DNA of 64,000 nt from Odobenus rosmarus divergens (Eukaryota > Chordata > Mammalia > Carnivora > Odobenidae). How positions within the stretch are numbered: the first letter of the stretch is position 1; each line of letters starts with the position of its first letter. The DNA is taken from assembly GCF_000321225.1 (NCBI RefSeq), contig NW_004451649.1, forward strand, positions 797,572 to 861,571, given 5' to 3'. Positions 25,640-37,231 of this stretch are shown here, piece by piece. The notes beneath the pieces were generated by a model. It saw only the letters and a list, made by a program, of their open reading frames with translations, made no database searches and was not told where the DNA came from. The translations under genes were made by a program, and so were the position numbers.

Positions 25640-26560
25640 ACTATAATAATTTTACATAGTGATATGTGATATGCAGGGGGAAAAATACCAGAGAGATGTG
25701 TTATGTGTGATATTGTTGCTTCTTTAGATTGGGTCATCATAAAAGGGGAACCCAAAGATTTGACATGTAAACTGAGTTTTGATGGACAAAAAGAGGAGAC
25801 CTAAAAGGAAATTCTAGGGGAAGAAAATTTCACAGTGAGTAGTGTAGGAATAGGACCTAAAGAAGTTATTTGCCTTGCTAGAAGAAGAGAAGGACCAAGC
25901 TCATTGGGGGAGAATGAAGTAAGAGGCAAATGTAGTGGAAGATGAGAGCCAGACCCCAAGATGCTTTGTAGGCCAGAGTAAGGATTTGGGGTTTTATTTG
26001 TTTGTTTGCTTGATGTTTGTAAATGTGATGAATCCTTTGGATAATTTTAGGCAGAGGGATGACAAGATTTGTCTTACAATTTTAATGATATTACTCTGCT
26101 GTGTGGAGAACTGACTGTAAGAGGGGCAAGACTAAAGTAATATTGTTAAGAGTCAGCTTCACTATTCCTGGTGAGATGATAGTGACTCAGACCAAATGAC
26201 AGCAGTGGAGGTAAAGAAAATTAATTCTGCAGAAGTTTCAGTCATTAAGGTCTTGCTGATGGACAGCATAGTGTGTGAGAAATGGGGGAAAATTAATAAC
26301 TTCTTGAGAAATTTGTATATGGCAATACCATATACAAAGACACTGAAGATTGGGGAGAGGAAGATTTGTGTGACAAAAATCAAGAATTCCATTTTGGTCA
26401 CATTAAATTCACGATATTCTTAGACACTCAAGTGGTGATGTCAAACAAGCAAGTCTGGAGCTCCAGGGGGCTCAAGGCTGGAGACATTCACTTTAGGGTC
26501 ATCAGCATGGAGGCAGGACTAGCAGAGGTTAGCTTGGAAGAATATGTGTCTGAGGACACT
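25640..26560 (-). mobile_element. LINE L2 fragment, antisense
   Basis: Blocks GATGCTTTGTAGGCCAGAGT (near 25960), GATTTGGGGTTTTATTTG, GGCAGAGGGATGACAAGATT, TACTCTGCTGTGTGGAGAAC and, further on, TTTTGGTCACATTAAATTC, CAAGTGGTGATGTCAAACAA and GGTCATCAGCATGGAGG match the L2 antisense order. An apparent open frame at 26366-26719 lies mostly in this repeat and is not a gene. Confidence 0.7.
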
Positions 26561-26599
26561 TCCTTTTTGAGTGATATTGACTATGCTTTAAGAACAGAA

Positions 26600-27559
26600 A
26601 GTTTCTGGCAAAGTACATGCAAGAGTAAATGGCTAGTGGGAGGAAAATTAGGAGAGTATCTTAGAATACACGATAGGAAATATACATTAAAATTAGATAT
26701 ATTTTATACAGTGCTTTAATAGTAATGGTTTTATCATGTCAGATTAGGAAGAGAATACAAAAAAAATCACTTATATGAATTTTCCATATCTTAACTTTCA
26801 ACAATAATATCAAGTATTTACTCTGGCTAAGCTACTACGGGAGAGAAACATGAAATGATTGCATCTGCATGGGAGATAATAGCTAATTTCCAATGTAATT
26901 TCTACCTGACTTTCCATTCTTACAAAGTACTGACATATCTAGTGAAGGCAATTAATTGCAGCATTTGATTGATCCATCCACTATTGTATGGAAATCCTAT
27001 TCTACCTAAACATTATAAACATTGAAAAAGAAAGAAACTATGTTAACATATTTTAGTATTATTTCAAGTGATTTTCTATCTCTATTATGGCCACTTTTTC
27101 TAAATGAAAAAGAACAACTGGAATTCTGCAGTAACAAAGTCATTTTTAGAGAATGCTTTTTTAAATTATTGGGCTGCTTAGTATTTGAAGACTATTTAAA
27201 ATATACAGTGCACCTTTGTATTACGCAAATATATTCAATTCTGAAAACAATTAAATGATAATAAAGCATTCTCTTTTTCTTTACCTCATATTACAGTAAT
27301 GAAGTTGTTACCTCTGAGTGTGTGTTTTAATGAGTTTTAACTAACATTTTAATGAGCTGACATTATCATAAACCTAAAGATTAGACAAAATTGAATTTAC
27401 TGGTATAAATTTTCCTCAAGAGTTAATTATATTAAAATGGAATATAATTCATTTTATGATATACCACCAACTATCATCCTATAAGAAAAATTATATTAAA
27501 GATTGAATAATATCATTATACTTAATCTGTACATACGTGTATTTTGTTTCCTCATTTTT
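26600..27559. other. Intronic stretch without recognised elements
   Basis: AT-rich; nothing recognised. Confidence 0.5.
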
Positions 27560-27573
27560 AAAATAAAAAGCTA

Positions 27574-27763
27574 GGGGCGCCTGGGTGGCTCAATTGGTTA
27601 AGCCTCTGACTCTTAAGTTTTGGCTCAGGTCGTGATCTCATGGGTTATGGGATTGAGCCCCGAGTTGGGTTCCCAGCTCAGCAGAGAATCTGCTTGAGGT
27701 TCTCTCCCTCTGCCTTCCCCAACATGTGCCCTCTCTCTCTCTCTAATAAATAAATAAATCTTT
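27574..27763 (+). mobile_element. CAN-SINE, sense
   Basis: GGGGCGCCTGGGTGGCTCAA head, CTCTCTCTCTCTAATAAATA tail. Perfect 14-base duplication AAAATAAAAAGCTA at 27560-27573 and 27764-27777. Confidence 0.95.
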
Positions 27764-27904
27764 AAAATAAAAAGCTAATGATATTTTTATATATTCAAAT
27801 TATATGAAATATAAAAGGCATAGACATATCAAAGATAATAAACCAAAATCTTTATAAAGCTGAACAATTTTTTTTAACATTTACAATAAAGAAAACTACA
27901 TGAA

Positions 27905-28103
27905 GGGGCGCCTGGGTGGTGCAGTTAGTTAAATGTCCATCTCTTGGTTTTGGCTTAGGTCAGCTCAGGTTGTGATTAAGCCCCAAGTCAGGCTCCACGC
28001 TCAGTGGGGAGTCTGCTTGAGTTTCTCTATCCCTCTACCTCTGCCTCTCCTGCTTGTGCTCTCTCCGTCTCTAAAATAAATAAATCTTAAAAAAAAAAAG
28101 AAG
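27905..28103 (+). mobile_element. CAN-SINE, sense
   Basis: GGGGCGCCTGGGTGGTGCAG head. 17-base duplication AAAGAAAACTACATGAA (27888-27904) / AAAGAAAACTCCATGAA (28104-28120), one mismatch. Forms an inverted pair with the next SINE. Confidence 0.95.
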
Positions 28104-28178
28104 AAAGAAAACTCCATGAAGAACCTTCAAATGGAGATAAGTTTTTATTTTTAAAGGAAGAATCTTTATAATTTTCTT

Positions 28179-28373
28179 TTTTTTAAAGATTTTATTTATT
28201 TGAGAGAGAGAGAATGAGAGAGTGAGAGAGAAAGCACAAGAGGGGGGAGGGTCAGAGGGAGAAGCAGACTCCCTGCTAAGCAGGGAGCCTGATGTGGGAC
28301 TCCATCCTGGGACTCCAGGATCATGACCTGAGCCGAAAGCAGTCATTTAACCAACTGAGCCACCCAGGTGCCC
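28179..28373 (-). mobile_element. CAN-SINE, antisense
   Basis: TTTTAAAGATTTTATTTATT start, GA-rich stretch, and reverse-complement head ending GAGCCACCCAGGTGCCC. Perfect duplication TATAATTTTCTT at 28167-28178 and 28374-28385. It faces the sense SINE 75 bases upstream. Confidence 0.95.
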
Positions 28374-28385
28374 TATAATTTTCTT

Positions 28386-29525
28386 GATTCACATATTTAA
28401 AGTGGGTTTATAGATCCACAACTTACAATTTGGGAAAGTTGAAGAACTTTTTTCCAAGTAAATGATATTTTGGCTTTTAAGCACTCTGTGAAGACAGTTA
28501 ATATGTGATGGTGTCAAGCCTCTCTCAACTAGAGCAGAGTCACCACTACTTACTCCTTCCTCCATAACTTCCATGCTTTTTATCCAGTCCTCTATACAGG
28601 CACTAAGAGGCCTAGGTCTGGATCAAAATGTTGTCATCTTCCTCAGCTTCATATCTCTTATATGAAGCTGATAGTAGGGCTTCAATTAATGTTCCATGAA
28701 AAGAAGAGACCCTCTCAACATTCAAGTCTTCTGAATTTTTATTCTATCTTAGAAAAGAGATAATTAATCAAATTATATGTTTTGATCTCTAAGGTCAGCC
28801 TTATCATCATCCTACAGATATTCTGTTGCCATGTATGTTCCAAACTGCCATTCTTCTATAAACTTGGACTTTATGTCTCTAAGTGACTCTTGGGGAAAAC
28901 CAGGTTTCCATACCGTCTTTACAGCTCTGTTGAATCCAGTTGGGACAGAGCGTATACTTTGAAAACACACATAGTCGATTTTATTTTTATTCATAAGTTG
29001 TTAAATATAAATATTAATAAATAATTACTACATTAACAATGTTGTAAAATCAAAAAGTATAAGGTGGATATAGTGAAGTCTTCCCCTTCCATCTTTTACT
29101 TCCCAGTTTTGTTTTTCTCTGCAAAGGTGTTTGTTATTATTAGTTTCTCAGGTGTTCTTCCTGAGAAACTAATGTGCATGCAAGCACATTCCAGAATGTT
29201 TCTGTTCTTTTTGTAATTAATTAAAGCATATGCTGCATATTCCAAACTCAACTCTGAAGTTGGCTCCTCTAAAATGCCTTCCTTGTTGAATGCAATGTTG
29301 TTCTCCTTTGGGCTTTAATGTATTTTCAATGTACCTCTCAATGTAGTTACTGCATGCTTTTTTTTTTCTTTCTTTCAGATTGTAGATTTTGAGTTATATA
29401 TAAATCTCTTGAGCTCCCTGAAGTCAAGATCTCGGCTTAAAGTATCTTGTACTCCTCAGTGTGCTGCATAGCACCTTGCAACAATAAAATATGCATACAT
29501 ACTTATCAAATTAGAAAGAAGTGAT
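28386..29525. other. Intronic stretch, unrecognised apart from the hairpin
   Basis: No coding or repeat signal recognised except the inverted repeat at 29139-29173. Confidence 0.5.
29139..29173. repeat. Perfect 14-base inverted repeat (hairpin)
   Basis: ATTAGTTTCTCAGG (29139-29152) and its exact reverse complement (29160-29173) around a 7-base loop TGTTCTT. No repeat family is recognised around it. Confidence 0.95.
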
Positions 29526-29632
29526 GGGAGCCTGGCTGGCTCAGTTGTTGGAGCATGTGACTCTTGATTGCAGGATTGTGAGTTGGAGCTCCACGTTGGG
29601 TGTAGAGATTACTTAAAAATTATAAAAAAAAC
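29526..29632 (+). mobile_element. Old CAN-SINE, sense, short form
   Basis: GGGAGCCTGGCTGGCTCAG head and GTTGGGTGTAGAGATTACTT, the older carnivore SINE type without the CT-rich stretch. Short, weak duplication (AAGTGA). Confidence 0.85.
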
Positions 29633-29984
29633 AAGTGACTGATTTGGAAAACTCTTCTGTTAAACAAAAGATATAGTTATAACTAGAACTGATTGGAAAG
29701 TGAAGAATCTCTAATTTATCTGGTATCATTTGAACAAAGCAAAATTAAATGTTATGTTAAAATCACCTTTTAAAGATGAACTGGGTAAAACTTACTGGGC
29801 AAATGTGAACTTTTCAGTTGGGAGGAATCAATGACATTTTATTGTCCTGTTAATGCTTTATAACATAACATAAATACCTAAATATATTTGATTTTGGATT
29901 ATACTATTATATTTAAATCCCAATTGCAAGGTCCTTTTTATTTACCAGTGTTTCTAATTCCCAGTAGCAATAATAATTCTCACT

Positions 29985-30200
29985 TATGAGGTCCTTCCAT
30001 TATGTCTCAGTGTTTACAAAGACCACTTTTTTAATTCTTCATAACATCCAAAGACATAAGCTTTATTATCTCCATTTTACAGATGAAGAAGCTCAGAGAT
30101 TGTATAAGACCATCCAGTTAGTAAAGTAGCAGAACTGAGATTCAAACCCAGGCCGCTTACTAAATCCATTATTTTAACCACAATGCCATATTGCCTCCTT
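29985..30200 (-). mobile_element. MIR SINE, antisense
   Basis: ATCTCCATTTTACAGATGAA, AGTAGCAGAACTGAGATTCA followed by AACCCAGGC, and a TTTTAACCACAATGCCATAT end, in full MIR antisense order. Confidence 0.9.
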
Positions 30201-30863
30201 GCTAACTAGTGGTCGTTTCAGAAGCATAAATTAAATGCCAGTTCCAGGTCCTACAAAAGCAACTGGGCAAATGGTGGAGAGGAAGTAGGATATTCAGAAT
30301 AGTTATAAATTTGACTGCTCATTGACAGCATCAAGAAATGGTTCTAATTTTACCATTTATAGACAGTTTTGGGGAAGAGTGGAATAAAGCAGTTGATATT
30401 TGGTGCATGAAAATGACCAAAATTTGAGATTATAATAATTTGTTAATTTTAATCACCTGGTATCACAAATAGCCTTGATTAAGACAAAATAATGAAGGTT
30501 TGATAGACTCTTTGATAACTCTTACTTATCAAGTTTTGGTACCCTCTCAGGTAGAGAAGCTAAAACAATCACATGCAACAAGGTAGTTATTTCTGGGTAG
30601 GGAGTTGGCACCTCTCCAAGCAGGAAGTGGCTCTGTTTATTCTTTGTCTTAATTTGGGAATGAAAATGTACTGAGTCCCTGTCCTCACAATATCAGTGGA
30701 ACCCAGAGAATAAAAATATAGCCAGAGACTCAAAATAATTTGATTTATTCCCTTCTTGCTGAGCATGGCCAAGGTTGGCCTGTGGCTGGCCAAGGTTGAC
30801 TCTAGGTTATGTCAGAGGAAGAGAGGGATTTTTTAAAAACCTCCATGCTTAAGATGACATCTT

Positions 30864-31077
30864 TTTTTTTTTTAAAGATTTTATTTATTTATTTATTTGA
30901 CAGAGAAAGACAGCAAGAGAGGGAATACAAACAGAGGGAGTGGGAGAGGGAGAAACAGGCTTCCCACGGAGCAGGGAGCCAGATGCGGAGCCCGATGCAG
31001 AGCTTGATCCCAGGACCCTGAGATCATGACCTGAGCCGAAGGCAGACGCTTAACGACTGAGCCACCCAGGCACCCCA
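30864..31077 (-). mobile_element. CAN-SINE, antisense
   Basis: T-run and TTTAAAGATTTTATTTATTT start, reverse-complement head ending GAGCCACCCAGGCACCCC. Perfect 15-base duplication TTAAGATGACATCTT at 30849-30863 and 31078-31092. Confidence 0.96.
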
Positions 31078-31092
31078 TTAAGATGACATCTT

Positions 31093-33218
31093 TCCAGTTT
31101 CAAATAAGATACGAAGTTTTGATTAAAGTATACATGAATGTTTAAATATTTAAACACTTTTCAGTAAAACACACAATAAATTTTTATCATGAGAACTCAG
31201 TATTACTTACACCTGAAAAGATATTCATTATTGGTTCTTTGGTATCAGTTTCTTTTCATAGAGTATAGAGTATATGGCAATGGGTGGAGTGGGGGTGGGT
31301 TGTGGACCTAGCATCAGGGATAAGAGAAATTGTGCTTTTCATAGGTAAACAAAAATTGTTAAGCACATTGTCTTCCAGTTGTTGTCAGTGGTGTTATATG
31401 AGTTTTCTGAAATAATTTAAATGTGGTCTTTAGCACATTTGCATTCATAAAAAGTGCTTGGATATGCTCCTTGCTTCCTCTTGTCCTGCTCAGCTGTCAA
31501 AACATGGTGATGCTTTTGAAGATTTATGGTAGATCAGTAATGAGATTACTGAATGTTAACTGCAGCATTCAGATTTCATTTGGTGACAAAAGAAAAGAAG
31601 GTTACTGGGTCTTTGGGATAGAAGAGAGAGATGATAGAGCTTTTTTTAATCAGCCAATTTGAAAATAAATATGCCATATTCTGGATTAGGAAACATTTCA
31701 AGCTTTGTGTCATGTAGTAATCAAATAGAACATTTCTAGAAGAATATAGGATGTCATATTATATCCATTTCAGCAAAATTCATGACAGCTTAGAATAATG
31801 ACCGTATTTTGTGGCGTGGACATATGCAAATCTTAAAATATTGGCTGGGGAAGACGGAAGAGTCCACAGGCTTGTGGGACATGATTTTTAAAAAATGTTC
31901 TCATTGTTGCATTAAAAATTTAAATAAGTCTCATGCTGTTAGTCTTTGGTCTATGTTCCTGTTATGTAAAAAAAAAAAAGGAAAATAAACAGTGTGCTTT
32001 CAAAAGAGGTCATTTTTAAGTTTATGGATTATGGTGGGGCTCACAGGTATCCTCTAAATCAAACCTCTAGCAGTTATGGTTATGAAATGTGTTGTCAAAA
32101 TAGGCGACATGATGAAAATTGTGAAATCAGCAAAATTAAGTTGAAAGTCCACAGATGCATTATAATATATATTCTTCTTATTCAGAGATTTCATTGAGTT
32201 TCAGGTAGAGGGGGAAAAAAGATAAAGCAACAGTAGTTTCCAAGTAACTGGCATTCTTGACAAGGAAGGTTGACCTTGACCTTCTTCTCCTTCCAACCCT
32301 CATTTCATCAGCAGGGGTGAGATTACTTTGAGACCCTGCCAATAGGTAATAAATAACACATAAATTCCAGGACACCCTTGCACTGTAGGGTGCCCTAATG
32401 TGTAATAATCCTTAGACTATTGAGTTTATAACTCATGACATCTGGCAGTTACTTGGCATTGTAATTCATGTTGATCATGCACATCAGAATACACCATGGG
32501 AGAGAAATATTGGAGCAATAACCCGTTGATACTAGGACAGGGTAGAATGACAGGAAGATGCTGTTGAGATTGAGTACCTCTGTGAACTATGCAGTGTTAG
32601 AACGCTGTAAAAGCTAATACCTCCAGATAAGGACTAACAAGGCAGGAGGAGGGCACTAATCTATTGGGATCCAGAATAAAGCAGCACATTAATAATTATT
32701 TGATAGCTCTCTTTATTCCTTTATTCAAATTGACAGATGTAGCTCTAAAGCAGTGATGAATCCTGAAGTTAGAATTTAAATATATACTTATGTTTATTTT
32801 AAATTTAAATGTACACTTAAATATATTGTGTTTAATTTTTTTTTGCATATCTATATATATGATATTCAGTCCTCTCAAACTTCTATTTTCTTTGGTCTAA
32901 TAGTGAGGGTTAAATGAAAAGGATGAGAAAGAGAGGGATGGGGAAGAAAAATGGGAAGTAAGGGCAAAAAAAGCATTGTGCAAAGCAGTGTAACAAGCTT
33001 TCCTGATACCTAGGAGCGTAACTGCTTTGGCTAAAGACTTGAGGCTCATGGGACATGAACGAGATTGAAAAGCTAGAAGCAGACAGATGGCTATTTGTAA
33101 TCATCCTGTAAATACAAATCCTGTAAAGATGTCATGATTGTTTGTTTGTTTATACTCAAATCCAGATCTAGAGAAAGTAGGAGGCAGTATTATAAGCTTG
33201 AAAAATCTGGTATTTCCT
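31093..33218. other. Intronic stretch without recognised elements
   Basis: No exon or repeat recognised. Short open frames here have no recognisable protein. Confidence 0.5.
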
Positions 33219-33232
33219 CTTGTTACCATCTT

Positions 33233-33344
33233 TTCTCTTTTTTAAGTTTTATTTATTTAAGTAATCTCTACACCCAATGTGGGGCTTGAACTTGCTACCC
33301 TGAGATCACAAGTCACATGTTCCTTCACCTGAGCCAGGAAGGCC
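33233..33344 (-). mobile_element. Old CAN-SINE, antisense, short form
   Basis: TAAGTAATCTCTACACCCAA and GGGGCTTGAACTTGCTACCC are the reverse complement of the older SINE type. Perfect 14-base duplication CTTGTTACCATCTT at 33219-33232 and 33345-33358. Confidence 0.93.
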
Positions 33345-33779
33345 CTTGTTACCATCTTGAGAAACATTACTTAATGCTTTTTTTTAAATGCTAGCCTGTG
33401 TAGTTCTGTATTTTGAATTCAGTGTGCTGTTTTTCCATTGCCCAGAGTTGTAGGCACCTCTGTAACCAAGACTACAATTAGCCCTAAATGGGGCAGGTGC
33501 TAGAAAGAAGTTATTTGGGTAATAGAGCAGAATATTTTGAGGGTGTTGAGAGGAGGTTTTTCTTCGGAATAGAGGAAGGCTTTGCCTTGAACATGTTTAG
33601 GCTAATACCTGCTGTTCTAGACACCATCCTCCTCTTGCATACTATATTTAGGTGCATCTCTAAGACACTCTCATTCCTTTGAGCTCTCTGTGATGCTGGA
33701 GACATTAATCCCACATGAACAGTTTTGTGGACGAAGGCACTTTAAGGAAGAAAAAAGAGGAGCTGATTAAACATTAATT

Positions 33780-34560
33780 AGCTCCAATCCACAACTTCCT
33801 CCTAAGCTAAGGGATAGAGTATGCAGATGCCTGTCAAATATCAGATGCTAGGCTTTGCCAAAAATAGGACTTCCAAGTGTTGAAGGTTTGCCAACTGCCG
33901 GCTCCTTAACTCAAACCAAAGGAAATGATTACCAGAGACAGGTCTCAGAGTCTGCCGTGGTCAGATGTCACCAGTTTGCGGTGCCACATGCGATCCAAGA
34001 GTTTATGAATGATCTCAACACTCGGTCCCCAAGGAGAACATATGCATTACAGAGGTTATGGATACAAATTACAGAGAGCAAGACGTTTCCATGCAATTTC
34101 TAAGAATCCTTCAGCAAGTTTTAAACATTAATGGAAAACATTAAGGAAGACTTGGCACTCTGAGCAGGCCTTCAAATTACATTGCTGGTGAGGACAGAAC
34201 AGGACTAAAAAAAGGGATTCAAGAATAAAGGCTTAGCTAAGAAACCTGGAGCGGGCGCTTCCTCTTGTGAATTGTGTGTTTGTGTGTTTTATTCCCTGCA
34301 GAATACCAGGCTTCCCAAAATGCTATGACTTGAAAATGAACAAGTCACAGGGCATCCTTGTTTATTCAGCATGCTCCAATTCATATCAGTGGTTTATCTG
34401 GATCATTTGCTGAGTGAATTTGCTTGCAGCGGGAGTCGTAGTAGAGATGGGGGGTGAGAGCGGCTCATTTTGGAATTGTTAGGATGCTTCAGAGGTGCCA
34501 GAGTGTCAGCTTGCACAGCGGTAGCAGGATGTCTCCCCACTGAGTTCTTTCTTTCTCGTT
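33780..34560. other. Repeat-free stretch, candidate conserved non-coding DNA
   Basis: No repeat is recognised for about 800 bases, CpGs are retained, and it contains homeodomain-type TTAATTAG (33775-33782) and a MEF2-like CCAAAAATAGG (33858-33868). Conservation cannot be judged from one sequence. Confidence 0.35.
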
Positions 34561-36385
34561 CCCCTTCTGTGCAGAAGAAACCACTTACAACTTGTCCCCT
34601 AAATATTAGATTTTATCATCTATTTAGCTGGTGGCTAGTCTGTCCATTCCGCCCCTATTTTGTTTGAATGTACCAAATATAATTAGATAATTTGTTGTGA
34701 ATGATGATTCCTCTTTTGATTTATTTGGTCTTTCCATCATTGAAACTTCAGAAAAATGCAGAATTATTACAGCTTGTCAGTGGGGAGCTTTTAGTTGAAA
34801 GGGGAAACTCAATTTAAACTGTTCTAAGTATGAAAAAAAACGTATTTAGATCATGTAACTAGAAAGTCCAGATTTAGTACAGTCTTCAAGATTTATTTGT
34901 CCAGATAGGTCATCAAGAACCCAGATTTTTTTCAAGTGCATAGCCTCAATTTCATCCTGAGGCTGGAGCTCCCCCTGGGGTAACAGCATGGCGATCAACA
35001 GCAGTCATGCAGTACAGCAGGAAGAGACAGTGTTCTTTCCTCAGAAGTAGCATAGAAGACCTGAGCTTCATTCAGGCTGGTTGGCCTTACACCTGCTCGT
35101 TCCCCGTGGTGTTAGGTGGTGGTGATGCTAGTGGCGGTAGGGAGAGGGAAACAATACATACCAGCTGTAGGAATGGCTATCGCATTGTTTCTAGTCCATT
35201 AGAATACTGACAGTGTAATTTGATCTAACAGTTTTACTGGTTGGCATAAATCTGTTGTGTAATTGACTGATTGATTTCTGACCCTCTTGAACTGCCTGGA
35301 TTTTATTTTAGAGATATATGAGCTTGTAGGTAGGCATGCTATCCCTTAAATCCAACCAACTTAAATGGTTCTTCATAATTGACATTTTAAAATCAAATTA
35401 AAACGTGGCTTCAAAACAAAACAAAATGTTGTGGTTTATTTGATATGAGAAAAAGACTGCAACACACCTCTTGAAGAGGAGTTCATCACTTCAGTCAACC
35501 AATCAAGAATATTCAATGAGGTCTTCTCCTGTCCTTCAAGATGGGAGCCCATTAGAGTGTCACCTAGTCCAGTGGGGAGCGTAGAAGGAAAAACTCAGAT
35601 GACTAAGTCTGAAGCTGACACTGAAGGAATGGTATGCGTCTGAAGGAAGAAATAGGAAGAAGTAAGGAAACAAAGGGGAATCTGGGGGAGATTTCCAAGC
35701 AGAAAGACCACCAAATGCTAATGTACATTGATAATTAGATGTTCCTCTGTACGTTTTCGACTGAGAAGTCTTGAGCCACACACCTCTGGCAGCTCATGGG
35801 CACCTACAGAGAGAAACCCTGCCAGCAAAGAAGCCTTGTTGTCAGTGTCGCTCTGAGTTGCTATCAGTTTCAACTGCTGCTAACAATGTTTTTAATTATA
35901 ATTTCCTTTTAGATTACTTTTCTCATCGATTTAGTTTGTCGTGGTTGGTATTCTTTATCCAATAGTGTGTATGACTACTTTTATCAGTAGTATTTTTAGT
36001 CTCTATATTTCTAATAACTACTCTGAAGCATGTGTACCTTGTAATTCAGAAATACATCTTTGGTCTCTTAATCACGTAGCCTTATCTCACTATTACTGCT
36101 AATCTAACTTAATAAACTAACATGGAAATGTCTGAGTAGTGATTTGCCTTGCCTTTGTTGGCAAAATATAAAATAAAAATGTAAAAAATATAAAATATAA
36201 AATATTTTATAAAATACATAAAGACGTAAAACATGAAATATCTATTTTTAAAATTCTTGAGGACTGTTGATTTGGGACAGAAAGGAGAGGAGTTGGAGGT
36301 GAAAGAAGATGGTATTATGAGGAGACAGGAATCAGAGATGTAAGCTCTAAAGGTACAGCTAGATCTAAAACTCTTGTAGGGCATT
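34561..36385. other. Intronic stretch; AT-rich array near its end
   Basis: Nothing recognised except a TATAAAA-rich low-complexity run at about 36165-36225. Confidence 0.5.
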
Positions 36386-36975
36386 ATATTAGTTACCTAC
36401 TGCTATGTAGCAAACTACAAGACTCCGTGACTTAAAATAACAAACATTTATTCTCTGTCTGTGGATCAGGAACCCAGATAGGAGTTAAGTTAGTCATCTG
36501 CTGTAGGATCTCTCAACGCTGCAGTCAAGGTGTTGGTCAGGGCTATGGTATCAATGTGAAGGCTCAGATGGGAAAGTTTCTGCTCTCAAGTTTACGTGGT
36601 TGTTGGCAGGATTTGGGTCCTCCATGGTTGTTGGACTGAATGCCTCAGTCCCTTGCTTGCTGTTGCCTGGAAACTGCCTTTAGATTGTTGTCGAATGGGC
36701 CTCTCCATTGAGAAACAGGGTATCTTACATGATCAGAGGAATCCCATGAAGAGAGAGAGGGAGAGACAGAGACAAAGAGAGAGCAAAAAAGATGAAAGTT
36801 ACAATCATTTATAACCTAATGTTGGAGGTGACATTCCATCACTTTGCAATCATCTATTCAGTAAAGACAAGTCACTAGGTCCAGCCCACAGTAAAGGGGA
36901 GGAGATGACACAAGAGAATAAGTGCCAGGAGGGAGGGATCATTGAAGGATATTAGAAGAAAACTTACCACAGGCA
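36386..36975 (-). mobile_element. ERVL-MaLR (MLT1-like) LTR, antisense
   Basis: TATATTAGTTACCTACTGCT start, CGTGACTTAAAATAACAAAC, TCTGTGGATCAGGAACCCAG, GGGCCTCTCCATTGAGAAAC and an ATTGAAGGATATTAGAAG...TTACCACAG end match this LTR class in order. It is the reverse orientation of the element at 15385. Non-coding. Confidence 0.65.
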
Positions 36976-37012
36976 TTATCATGTCATTCTTGTTTTATAT
37001 TTCTTAACCATT

Positions 37013-37214
37013 GGTGCGCCTAGGTGGCTCAGTTGTTAAGTGTCTGCCTTCAGCTCAGGTCTGGTCCCAGGGTCCTGGGATCGAGCCCCGCATTGGGCTC
37101 CCTGCTCTGCGGGAAGCCTGCTTCTCCCTCTCCCACTCCCCCTGCTTGTGTTCCCTCTCTCTCTGTGTCTCTCTCTGTCAAATAAATAAAATCTTTAAAA
37201 ATAAAAAATAAAAA
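37013..37214 (+). mobile_element. CAN-SINE, sense
   Basis: GGTGCGCCTAGGTGGCTCAG head, CTCTCTCTGTCAAATAAATA tail. Perfect 17-base duplication TATATTTCTTAACCATT at 36996-37012 and 37215-37231. Nearest complete SINE upstream of the Ig2 exons. Confidence 0.96.
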
Positions 37215-37231
37215 TATATTTCTTAACCATT

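Noticed and set aside
26366..26719. 117-residue open frame, + strand
   Set aside because: Lies mostly within an antisense L2 fragment; a chance open frame in a repeat.
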